Shown here: piece after piece, positions 45,392-53,810 of the stretch
Position numbering within the stretch: position 1 is the first letter of the stretch
Layout of the letters: each line of letters opens with the position of its first letter
Source: UBA5536 sp964592595
Lineage (GTDB): Bacteria > Bacteroidota > Bacteroidia > Bacteroidales > F082
DNA length: 64,000 nt
Assembly (NCBI GenBank): GCA_964592595.1
Contig: CAZQFH010000006.1
Span: forward strand, 1 to 64,000
Reading direction: 5' to 3'
The notes under the pieces: generated by a model
The model's input: only the letters and a program-made list of their open reading frames with translations
Told to the model about the DNA's origin: nothing
Databases searched by the model: none
Position numbers and translations under genes: made by a program

Positions 45392-47815
45392 TTAAAGGAT
45401 TTTTGGATATCTGGCAGGATTGTACTCATGCATCAGATTGTAAATCACATCGAAAACATCTTCGGCATTGGGGTTCGAGAAATAGTCGCCATCAGTACTG
45501 TAGGCGGCACGGTGGCCGCGTGCTGTTAGTGTTTTTGGCTCGGCATCAAGGTATTTATAGCCCTGCTGAATTTCAAGAACTTGCTGCATCATATAGGAAG
45601 TAGCGCCTCCCGGAACATCTTCATCAAAAAATAAAATTTTGTTAGTTTTCTTCAGTGATTCTACAATTAGGTGATCATTATCGAAAGGAAGCAGGGTTTG
45701 CACGTCGATGAGCTCTACATCGATTCCAAATTCCAGCAGCTGAGCTACAGCGTCTTCGGCAATGCGCACGCAGGAGCCATAAGTAACCAGGGTAAGGTCA
45801 GAGCCTTTTTTTAGCATATCGGGTTTTCCGACAGGTATTCTGAATTCACCGAGATTCTTTGGTTTTTGCTCACGCAAACGATAGCCATTTAAAGGTTCAA
45901 TAATTAGAGCCGGTTCGTCAGAAGCCAGAAAAGTATTATAAAATCCGGCTGCTTGCGTCATGTTACGGGGAACGGCAACATGTACCCCTCTGATTGAATT
46001 GATCACCATACTTAATGGGGAACCGGCATGCCAAATACCTTCGAGGCGATGACCGCGTGTGCTGATTATCATTGGTGCTTTTTGGCCACCTTTTGTGCGG
46101 TATTGCAAGGTTGCAAGATCATCCGAAATAATTTCGAGGGCATAAAGCAGGTAATCAAAATACTGAATCTCGGCTATGGGTTTTAATCCACGCATCGCCA
46201 TGCCAATGCCCTGACCTATTATCGTAGCTTCACGGATGCCGGTATCGCTGATACGCAGGCTACCATACTTTTCCTGAAGACCTTCATAAGTTTGGTTAAC
46301 ACCGCCGATTTTACCCACATCCTCACCAAAAGCAACTAATTCGGGATATTTTTCGAAGAGTATGTCGAAATTATCCCGCAATATTTCCCTTCCGGGGACA
46401 AATTCAGCCTGTTCATCAAAGATTGGATCGATTCCTTTAATATTTTTAACTGCCTTAGCAGACTCAGAATACAGGTGACTGCTATAAGCTTCACGACCTT
46501 CGTCCAGTTCTTTATCAAGCCAATTGGTAACGTTTGTTTTCAGGGAATTCTCTGGATTGGAACAAGAATTACAAATGAGTCTCAGTATCTTTTTTCCAGA
46601 AGATAAAATGTCTTTTCTGATAGGCTCACCAATTTTTGCCAAATCACTTTTGATGGCTTCAATTTTTTGTGTTTTTGCACAGTTGCAGGTAGTTACATCC
46701 GTTACGCGAATAAAGCCATCTCTTTTATCCAAAAGCGGTTGTTCAAAATTTTTCCATGCTTTTTTGCGTGCTTCACGAGCGTGATTGGCTGCATCTTTCT
46801 CAATATTATCCAGCTCATGTGCATTGGCGATTTTTTCTTTTAAAATCCATTCGCGCAGGCGAAACAAACCATCGCGACGTGTTTCATCTTCAAGTTGCTC
46901 GATAGATTTGTAGCGCTCATGCGAACCCGATGTTGAATGACCCTGAGGCTGAGTGCATTCGGTGATATGAAAGAGTACTGGAACATGTTCTTTGCGACAT
47001 TTACCGATTCCTTCACGATACACGCGCATCAACTCGGGATAATCCCAGGCACTGGCCTTGTAGATATAATATCCGTTAGAGTTTTTATCTTTTGCAAAGC
47101 CTTTCAAAATCTCAGAGATACTACCCTTTGTTGTTTGGAATTTATTTGGAACGGAAATTCCCCAGCCGTCATCCCAAACAGAAATGGCCAGTGGCACTTG
47201 CAAAACTCCGGCAGCATTTAAGGTTTCAAAGAAATGACCTTCGGAAGTAGATGCGTCGCCAATTGTACCAAAAGCTACTTCGTTTCCTTTTGTAGAGAAG
47301 AAATCTGATTTGGAGAGGGTTTCGTCATGCCGGTAATATTTCGAAGCCAGGGCAAGACCTAATAATCGCGGCATTTGACTGGCAGTAGGAGAGGTGTCGC
47401 ATGAGGATATTTTCATGTCAGTTTGTCTCTGCCAGTTGCCCTTTTCATCAAGTATGCGCGTGCTAAAGTGGTTATTCATCAGCCGGCCACCATTTCCAGG
47501 GTTGGCTTTCAGATCGGTATCACCATAAAGTTGAGCAAAAAGCTCTTCGGGCGTCATCATGCCAGCGGCCAACATAAAAGTTTGATCCCTGTAATAGCCC
47601 GAACGCCAGTCGCCTGCTTCGAAGACTTTGGCCATGGCAAGTTGTGGTACTTCCTTACCGTCGCCGAAAATTCCAAATTTGGCTTTGCCTGTAAGCACTT
47701 CTCTGCGCCCTAAAAGGCTGATGTTACGGCTCAGCCAACCGATATAATAATCGCGAAGAATTTCTTCTTTATTCCATGAAAGACCTTTTTCTTCAGCTGC
47801 TATTTTCTTACTCAT
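45392..47815 (-). CDS. Fused alpha/beta E1 of a branched-chain or pyruvate-type 2-oxo acid dehydrogenase
   Basis: The 807-residue protein joins the E1 alpha part (about 1-350; TPP site GDASTSEGHFFETLNAAG) and the E1 beta part (about 460-807; FGEDVGKIGGVNQTYEGLQ). It decarboxylates a 2-oxo acid and passes the acyl group to lipoyl-E2. The alpha part resembles branched-chain E1 (NGGRLMNNHF and SHERYKS segments). Such fusions are common in Bacteroidota. E2 and E3 genes are not adjacent. It has its own promoter. Confidence 0.9.
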   Translation of the reverse strand: MSKKIAAEEKGLSWNKEEILRDYYIGWLSRNISLLGRREVLTGKAKFGIFGDGKEVPQLAMAKVFEAGDWRSGYYRDQTFMLAAGMMTPEELFAQLYGDTDLKANPGNGGRLMNNHFSTRILDEKGNWQRQTDMKISSCDTSPTASQMPRLLGLALASKYYRHDETLSKSDFFSTKGNEVAFGTIGDASTSEGHFFETLNAAGVLQVPLAISVWDDGWGISVPNKFQTTKGSISEILKGFAKDKNSNGYYIYKASAWDYPELMRVYREGIGKCRKEHVPVLFHITECTQPQGHSTSGSHERYKSIEQLEDETRRDGLFRLREWILKEKIANAHELDNIEKDAANHAREARKKAWKNFEQPLLDKRDGFIRVTDVTTCNCAKTQKIEAIKSDLAKIGEPIRKDILSSGKKILRLICNSCSNPENSLKTNVTNWLDKELDEGREAYSSHLYSESAKAVKNIKGIDPIFDEQAEFVPGREILRDNFDILFEKYPELVAFGEDVGKIGGVNQTYEGLQEKYGSLRISDTGIREATIIGQGIGMAMRGLKPIAEIQYFDYLLYALEIISDDLATLQYRTKGGQKAPMIISTRGHRLEGIWHAGSPLSMVINSIRGVHVAVPRNMTQAAGFYNTFLASDEPALIIEPLNGYRLREQKPKNLGEFRIPVGKPDMLKKGSDLTLVTYGSCVRIAEDAVAQLLEFGIDVELIDVQTLLPFDNDHLIVESLKKTNKILFFDEDVPGGATSYMMQQVLEIQQGYKYLDAEPKTLTARGHRAAYSTDGDYFSNPNAEDVFDVIYNLMHEYNPARYPKIL

Positions 47816-47855
47816 TCGCTAAAATAATTTTACAAATTGGTTAAGGGAATGGCGG

Positions 47856-47886
47856 CAAAGATAACAATTTGGATTGTTAATCGCAA
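47856..47886 (-). promoter_or_regulatory. Candidate promoter of the fused E1 gene
   Basis: On the minus strand TTG (complement of 47884-47886), 20 bases, then TATCTTTG (complement of 47856-47863), 41 bases before the ATG. Good fit to the Bacteroidota consensus. Confidence 0.6.
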
Positions 47887-47931
47887 TCGGTTGTTAAAGC
47901 TATTTGCACACAAATAAAACATCAAATGGTT

Positions 47932-49224
47932 TTATATGTTCAGGGCTTTTGGTGCGAAAAGCGTCATCAAAATACCTCTGCTGAGCATAAACAGATGAAA
48001 GGCAAGCCAAAGCCCGTGATTGCTCCAATGTTGCAGCCCAAAATACCATGCAGGAATAAAAACACAAACCGATGCGATCAGCATGGTATTGCGCATGGCA
48101 ACGGATGCAGTAGCTCCTATGTAAATTCCATCCCAGATAAAAGCTGCAAAAGTTGTGATGGGAATAAAAATCATCCACCATTTATAAGTCATTGAAAGGA
48201 TGATCAAATCATTGCTATCAGTTAGTAGTAGGATCAGTTGCTTATAAAAAATACTGTAAGCCAGTAAGAAAGGTAAACTTAGACTAACTCCCCATGCTAA
48301 AAGATAGCGTATAGTTTTTTTGATGGCTTCAGCATCATTTCGGCCTGTAAATTTTCCGACAAGAGCTTCGCCGGCATAAGCAAAACCATCCATAAAATAG
48401 GAGAACACGAAAAAGTATTGCAACATCATGCTGTTGATTGCCAGCACACTATCGCCAAGGTCGGCAGATTCGCTTGTAAAAAAAGAAAGCGTTAAAATAA
48501 GGGCAATGCTGCGAATCAGGATGTCGCGGTTTACTTTAAAAAATCGCTTCAGCATTACAAGATTGAGGAGCACTTGTTTTTGCAAAGGCAGCAGGTGTTT
48601 GCGAAAGTTTCGTGCCAAAAGTAAAAGCCCAAAAGTTAACCCGCCATATTGCGCCAATAAGGTTCCCCAGGCCACACCGTCAACATCCAAACCCAACATT
48701 TTTACAAAGAACAAGTTGAAGCCAATATTAAGCATATTAATAAAGATGCTGAGAAACATTGGAATACGTGTGTTTTGCATGCCAACAAACCAACCCATCA
48801 AAACCATCAAACCCAATGTGGCCGGCGCAGCAAATATTCTGATATAAAAATATTCACGAGCCAGGGTTTTTACTTCATCGCTGCCACTAAGTAGAAAAAA
48901 ACTGATTTTCTCGATTGGAAATTGAAAGATAATTAATGATAAGGCAAGTGAAAATGCAATTAAAAGTGGGCGATAAAGTCCATGAGCGATTTCTTGTTTA
49001 TCGTTTTTACCATAGGCCTGTGCTGTGAAACCCGTTGTGCCCATGCGCAAGAAACCCAGACTGAGGTAAAGCACATTAAAAATTACACTTCCCAATCCGA
49101 TCGCACCAATATAAACAGGTGAGCCAAGATGCCCCATCAAAGCCAAATCGACCATACCTAGCATAGGCACAGTTATATTGCTGATGATATTTGGAATAGC
49201 CAGATTAAGAATAGACTTGTTCAT
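47932..49224 (-). CDS. MATE-family efflux transporter
   Basis: The 430-residue membrane protein has about twelve hydrophobic helices and the usual MATE pattern (IPNIISNITVPMLGMVDLALMG near the start). It belongs to the DinF-like branch by length and start. It would export organic cations or drugs using Na+ or H+. It follows cysH by 20 bases in the same direction. Substrate unknown. Confidence 0.9.
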   Translation of the reverse strand: MNKSILNLAIPNIISNITVPMLGMVDLALMGHLGSPVYIGAIGLGSVIFNVLYLSLGFLRMGTTGFTAQAYGKNDKQEIAHGLYRPLLIAFSLALSLIIFQFPIEKISFFLLSGSDEVKTLAREYFYIRIFAAPATLGLMVLMGWFVGMQNTRIPMFLSIFINMLNIGFNLFFVKMLGLDVDGVAWGTLLAQYGGLTFGLLLLARNFRKHLLPLQKQVLLNLVMLKRFFKVNRDILIRSIALILTLSFFTSESADLGDSVLAINSMMLQYFFVFSYFMDGFAYAGEALVGKFTGRNDAEAIKKTIRYLLAWGVSLSLPFLLAYSIFYKQLILLLTDSNDLIILSMTYKWWMIFIPITTFAAFIWDGIYIGATASVAMRNTMLIASVCVFIPAWYFGLQHWSNHGLWLAFHLFMLSRGILMTLFAPKALNI

Positions 49225-49244
49225 CAGCTCAATCGGTACAATGT

Positions 49245-49949
49245 TCAGGATTTATGTAAGCCGCATTCTTTTTGATCGGGTTGTTCCCACCACCAACGTC
49301 CGGCGCGAATGTCTTCGCCTGGCTGAATGGCACGCGTGCAAGGCTGGCAGCCAATACTTGGAAAACCTTTATCGTGAAGTCGGTTATAAGGTATTCCTTC
49401 TTTTTTAATGAACTGTTCCACATCCTCTGCTGTCCAATTGATAAGAGGGTTCACTTTGATAAGGTCGTGCATCGCATCCCATTCAATTGCTTGCATATGG
49501 GTTCGGGTTACAGCTTGTTCACGCCTCAAACCAGTGATCCAGGCATCCAAACCTTTGAGTGCCCTTTTGAGCGGTTCTGTTTTACGTATGCCACAGCATA
49601 ATTTCCTGTTTTCGATGGAGTTATAAAACAAATTGATTCCTTTTTGATTAACCATCTCTTCAACCTCTTTATAATCCGGAAAATATACCGCTATTGGTTT
49701 TTTGTAACGTGCCACAGTGCGATCGATTAAATCGTAGGTTTCAGGAAAAAGGCGGCCAGTATCAAGCGTAAAAATTGCTATTGAAAGTTCGTTTCGTGCA
49801 ATGAAATGTGTAATTATCTGATCTTCATATCCCAGACTACTAGCAAAACTTATCTTCCCGGGGAAAAGTGCAGCCACCTCCGAAAGAATTTCTTCTGCAT
49901 TGGCTTTAAGAAGTTTTTGATTTAGCTGGTTAATTTCTTCCTGTTTCAT
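49245..49949 (-). CDS. cysH: Phosphoadenylyl/adenylyl-sulfate reductase
   Basis: The 234-residue enzyme reduces APS (or PAPS) to sulfite in assimilatory sulfate reduction. It keeps the four 4Fe-4S cysteines C118-C119 and C201/C204 of the APS-type, and the catalytic C229 in a KECGLH motif. The Fe-S cluster argues for APS rather than PAPS as the substrate. No other cys genes are adjacent; it may be co-transcribed with the MATE gene. Confidence 0.92.
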   Translation of the reverse strand: MKQEEINQLNQKLLKANAEEILSEVAALFPGKISFASSLGYEDQIITHFIARNELSIAIFTLDTGRLFPETYDLIDRTVARYKKPIAVYFPDYKEVEEMVNQKGINLFYNSIENRKLCCGIRKTEPLKRALKGLDAWITGLRREQAVTRTHMQAIEWDAMHDLIKVNPLINWTAEDVEQFIKKEGIPYNRLHDKGFPSIGCQPCTRAIQPGEDIRAGRWWWEQPDQKECGLHKS

Positions 49950-50084
49950 GCTTTAAGGCTTCTGTAAATGAATACGGGCAAAGATAATCAATCCGCTGAT
50001 ATGTTGATTTGTGTTGTGTATTACTTCGGGTCATTGCTTCAAAATGTTTAGTTTCGCAGGAGAATAATTTTTCATTTAGGATTT

Positions 50085-51437
50085 ATGGCTCATTTACATT
50101 TTATTGCCATTGGCGGTAGTGCCATGCACAATTTGGCAATCGCCCTGCACCACAAAGGTGATACGATCACAGGTTCTGATGACGAGATTTTTGAACCTTC
50201 AAAAAGTCGCCTGAAGCAATCAGGCTTACTGCCAGAAAATTTTGGCTGGTTTCCGGAGAAAATTCATGCGAACCTTGATGCCGTCATTCTGGGGATGCAT
50301 GCTAAAGCGGACAACCCGGAGCTACTTAAGGCGCAGGAAATTGGTGTACCGGTGTTTTCTTATCCGGAGTTTCTGTATGAACAAAGCAAAAATAAGCAAC
50401 GTGTTGTGATAGGAGGAAGTCATGGAAAAACAACCATCACGGCTATGATTTTACATGTTTTGCATATTGCTGGTATCAATACAGATTATATGGTTGGAGC
50501 TCAACTTGACGGCTTTGATGTGATGGTAAAACTAAGCAAAACAGCCAGATGGATGATCATTGAGGGTGATGAATACCTAACTTCGCCCATCGACAGGGTG
50601 CCAAAATTCCTGCATTATCACCCGCATATTGCTGTGATTAGCGGCATCGGCTGGGATCATGTAAACGTTTTCCCGACTTTTGAAAATTACCTGCATCAGT
50701 TCAGACTTTTTATTCAGGCCATAGAAAAAGGTGGCAGCCTGATTTACAGTGCTTCTGATCTGGAAGTAGATAAACTGGCTGCTGAAGTGAAGATGGAAAA
50801 AATACCCTATTACCCGCATGATTCTGTTTTAGAAAATGGTGAGCTGAAACTGAAAACAGCAACAGCAAACATTCCGATAAGGGTATTTGGCAATCACAAC
50901 TTGATGAATATCAGTGCAGCTTTGGAAGTTTGTCGCAAGATGGGAGTTGGTGATGCACAGTTTTATGAGGCTATTAGCAGCTTTAAGGGAGCATCCCGTC
51001 GGCTGGAGCGTTGGTTCGAAAAGGATGGTATTACAGTATTCAGAGATTTTGCTCATGCCCCTTCCAAATTACAGGCTACCGTTTCTGCCTTGCGCGAACA
51101 GTACCCAGATCGCAAGCTTGTGGCATGCTATGAGTTACATACATTTAGCAGCCTGAGTGAGGTTTTTATTGACCATTATTCCCAAAGCCTTGATCCGGCT
51201 GATGAGGCTGTGATTTTTTATGATCCTCATGCTGTGGCAATTAAAAAACTTGCTTTGATGTCGCACGACCGTATCAGGGAAGGTTTTGGCAAAAAAGATT
51301 TAACTATTCTAAGCTCAAAGCAGGACTTAATTGATTTTGTTCAAAGCAGTAATTTACAAAAGGCTGTGCTGGCACTGATGAGTTCAGGGAGTTTTAACGG
51401 GCTTGAGCGTGAGGAGATTGTTGAGCTTTTTCATTGA
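50085..51437 (+). CDS. mpl: Mpl/MurC-type Mur ligase
   Basis: The 450-residue enzyme has the Mur ligase N-terminal domain (FIAIGGSAMHNLA), the ATP loop GGSHGKTT (110-117) and the central and C-terminal domains. It resembles UDP-MurNAc:tripeptide ligase (Mpl), which recycles cell-wall tripeptide, more than MurC: it stands alone outside the division cluster and has the N-terminal IAIGGxAMxNLA form. MurC remains possible. It is followed by the tandem hairpin repeats. Confidence 0.82.
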   Translation: MAHLHFIAIGGSAMHNLAIALHHKGDTITGSDDEIFEPSKSRLKQSGLLPENFGWFPEKIHANLDAVILGMHAKADNPELLKAQEIGVPVFSYPEFLYEQSKNKQRVVIGGSHGKTTITAMILHVLHIAGINTDYMVGAQLDGFDVMVKLSKTARWMIIEGDEYLTSPIDRVPKFLHYHPHIAVISGIGWDHVNVFPTFENYLHQFRLFIQAIEKGGSLIYSASDLEVDKLAAEVKMEKIPYYPHDSVLENGELKLKTATANIPIRVFGNHNLMNISAALEVCRKMGVGDAQFYEAISSFKGASRRLERWFEKDGITVFRDFAHAPSKLQATVSALREQYPDRKLVACYELHTFSSLSEVFIDHYSQSLDPADEAVIFYDPHAVAIKKLALMSHDRIREGFGKKDLTILSSKQDLIDFVQSSNLQKAVLALMSSGSFNGLEREEIVELFH

Positions 51438-51450
51438 AAAAGCTTTTAAT

Positions 51451-51630
51451 CGTTCGACGTAGTCACAGACTAATCCGAGCGTATGATATAAAATGCATTT
51501 AAACGTACGACGTAGTCACAGACTAATCCGAGCGTATGATATAAAATGCATTTAAACGTACGACGTAGTCACAGACTGCGCCGAGCTTAGGTTTAATTAA
51601 TCGTTCGATGCAGTCACAGACTGCGCCGGA
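51451..51630. repeat. Four-copy tandem repeat (53-bp unit) with a palindromic core
   Basis: Copies begin at 51451, 51504, 51557 and 51602. The first two intervals are exactly 53 bases and copies 1 and 2 are nearly identical (one base differs); copies 3 and 4 diverge in the tail. The core TAGTC-ACA-GACTA forms a hairpin with a 3-base loop. In copy 4 both arms change to GCAGTC and GACTGC, and copy 3 has the mixed form, so the pairing is kept. The repeat fills the gap between mpl and the S9 peptidase. It is not a CRISPR array, because no spacers are present. Confidence 0.85.
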
Positions 51631-51661
51631 CATAGTGTTTACGAACTTATGTTGAAATATA

Positions 51662-53761
51662 TTATTTCAGCCACTTATCGAGCCAGTTAAAGAAACGCCG
51701 CTGCCAGAGGATCCCATTTTGTGGTTTGAGCACCCAATGGTTTTCATCCGGAAAGTAGAGGTATTCGGCAGGGATATCGCGCAAAACAGCAGCATTAAAA
51801 GCCTGCATGCCTTGTGAAGCCACGATGCGGTAATCTAATTCGCCATGAACAACCATGATTGGAGTATCCCAGTTTTGTACAAAACGGTGTGGTGAGTTGG
51901 CATAAGACCATTGTGCCACAGGATTGTCTTTATCCCAATACGGACCACCCAAATCCCAATTTACAAACCACATTTCCTCGGTTTCAAGGTATTGGGCTTC
52001 CAGGTTAAACATGCCATCATGTGCTATAAAGGCTTTGAAGCGATTGTCGTGATTTCCTGCCAACCAAAAAACCGAAAATCCTCCATAGCTTGCTCCAACG
52101 GCTCCAAGTTTGTCTTCGTCAATAAAAGGTTCTTTGGCCAGTTCGTCGATTGCGGCGAGATAGTCACGCATATTTTGCCCGCCATAGTCGCCACTAATCT
52201 GTTCGTTCCATTCCTGGCCAAAGCCCGGCAGGCCACGACGGTTGGGAGCAACGATGATGTAATCATTGGCAGCCATCATCTGGAAATTCCAGCGATACGA
52301 CCAAAACTGACTTACAGTGCTTTGCGGGCCACCCTGACAGTAAAGCAAAGCCGGATACTTTTTATTGGGATCAAAATGAGGCGGATAAATCACCCAGGTG
52401 AGCATTTGCTTGCCATCTGATGTTTCGATCCAGCGTTCTTCAACTGTCCCCATGGTCAGCTGATCGAGGATAGGTTTATTCACGTAGGTGAGCTGTGTTT
52501 GATTACCACTTGCTTCATCAACCTGAAAAATTTCAATGGGACTCGACATCGACATGCGTGTCGCAATGAGGTGATCTCCGGCAGGAATCAAACCAGTGTA
52601 ACTGTGGACGCCATCAGTAATTTTTTGGATTGTTCCAGCGTTTATGGTTAGGCTATATAGCTGATCCAAAGCGTGGTAGTTGCTGGTGAAATAAATTTTT
52701 GATCCATCCTCCGACCATTTTAGGCCATGTACATTCTGATCAAAATTTTCAGTGAAATCGGTAACTGTTCCGGTTTTTAGGTTTTTTACCATTAGCCTTA
52801 CTTTATCTGCCTCAAAGCCATCGCGTTCCATGCTTTCCCAAGCCAGTAAATTTCCGTCGGGAGAAAAAACCGGAGCCAGGTCGTAGCCCATCATGCCTTC
52901 TACAAGATTAGCAGTGGTATTCGTTTCAAGGTTATACTGATAGATATCCGCATTGGTTGATAAGCTGTATGCTTTTCCTTCCTTTTTTCTGGAACAGTAA
53001 ACGACAGATTTAGAATCAGGTGCCCAACTGATTTGCTCCATTCCGCCAAAGGGTCGGAGAGGAGTTTCCCAGGCTTCGTCAGGCATCAGGTCAATCGGAT
53101 TATTGATTGAAGAACCATCATAATCTGCTACAAAAACATGGCTGTAGGTATCTACCCACTGATCCCAATGGCGATACATCAAGTCATTGTTGATGCGGCC
53201 TGTTGTGAGCGGAAGATCAGGATAAATATCTTGTGTTGAGGGTTTTAGTTTAACTTCGGCTGTAAATAGGATTTTAGATTGATCAGGAGCATATTCAAAA
53301 CCTGTGATACCGCCTTCGATACTGGAAATCTGCATTCTGCCAGTGCCATCAGGATTCATTTCCCAAAGCTGCATGCTGCCGGATTGTGCAGATAGAAAAC
53401 CAATTTTTTTTCCCTTAGGTTGCCAGCGCGGATTGTATTCGCCTACTGATGTATGCGTTAGCTGTATTGATTCAGCAGAGGCTAAATCAATAAGGTATAG
53501 CTCGGTATTGCCTTTGTTTTGTTCGATACTGTAATAGGTGAGGCTATACAGCAATTTTGTTTTGTCGGGTGAAAGAACGGTTTCGCCGATGCGCCCCAGC
53601 GACCAAAGGACTTCAGGACTCATTTTATCAGAGCTGAGTGAAAGGGATGCCGCGCCAATAGGTTCATTCATTTTCTGCTGTTCTTGATTCATCCGCAATT
53701 CACAGGCTGTTGCGAAAGTAATTAGTAGCATTAAAATCAAAATGTTACGTGGTTTTTGCAT
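51662..53761 (-). CDS. S9-family prolyl oligopeptidase-like lipoprotein
   Basis: The 699-residue protein has a lipoprotein signal (C20) followed by a beta-propeller of TolB-like repeats (about 50-430) and a C-terminal alpha/beta hydrolase domain. The triad is S558 in GASYGGFS, D643 in HGELDYRI and H675 in DENHWV. Family members cleave short peptides after proline or acylated residues at the cell surface or in the periplasm. It is separated from the GH-like gene by about 50 bases. Confidence 0.9.
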   Translation of the reverse strand: MQKPRNILILMLLITFATACELRMNQEQQKMNEPIGAASLSLSSDKMSPEVLWSLGRIGETVLSPDKTKLLYSLTYYSIEQNKGNTELYLIDLASAESIQLTHTSVGEYNPRWQPKGKKIGFLSAQSGSMQLWEMNPDGTGRMQISSIEGGITGFEYAPDQSKILFTAEVKLKPSTQDIYPDLPLTTGRINNDLMYRHWDQWVDTYSHVFVADYDGSSINNPIDLMPDEAWETPLRPFGGMEQISWAPDSKSVVYCSRKKEGKAYSLSTNADIYQYNLETNTTANLVEGMMGYDLAPVFSPDGNLLAWESMERDGFEADKVRLMVKNLKTGTVTDFTENFDQNVHGLKWSEDGSKIYFTSNYHALDQLYSLTINAGTIQKITDGVHSYTGLIPAGDHLIATRMSMSSPIEIFQVDEASGNQTQLTYVNKPILDQLTMGTVEERWIETSDGKQMLTWVIYPPHFDPNKKYPALLYCQGGPQSTVSQFWSYRWNFQMMAANDYIIVAPNRRGLPGFGQEWNEQISGDYGGQNMRDYLAAIDELAKEPFIDEDKLGAVGASYGGFSVFWLAGNHDNRFKAFIAHDGMFNLEAQYLETEEMWFVNWDLGGPYWDKDNPVAQWSYANSPHRFVQNWDTPIMVVHGELDYRIVASQGMQAFNAAVLRDIPAEYLYFPDENHWVLKPQNGILWQRRFFNWLDKWLK

Positions 53762-53810
53762 AGGTATAAGAGGTTAATTAAGGCTTAAAAGTACCGATTT
53801 TAATTTAATT

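Noticed and set aside
51451..51630. Possible CRISPR array
   Set aside because: Copies are contiguous with no unique spacers, only four copies and no cas genes; the nearby Cas4-like protein at 38 kb is not associated.
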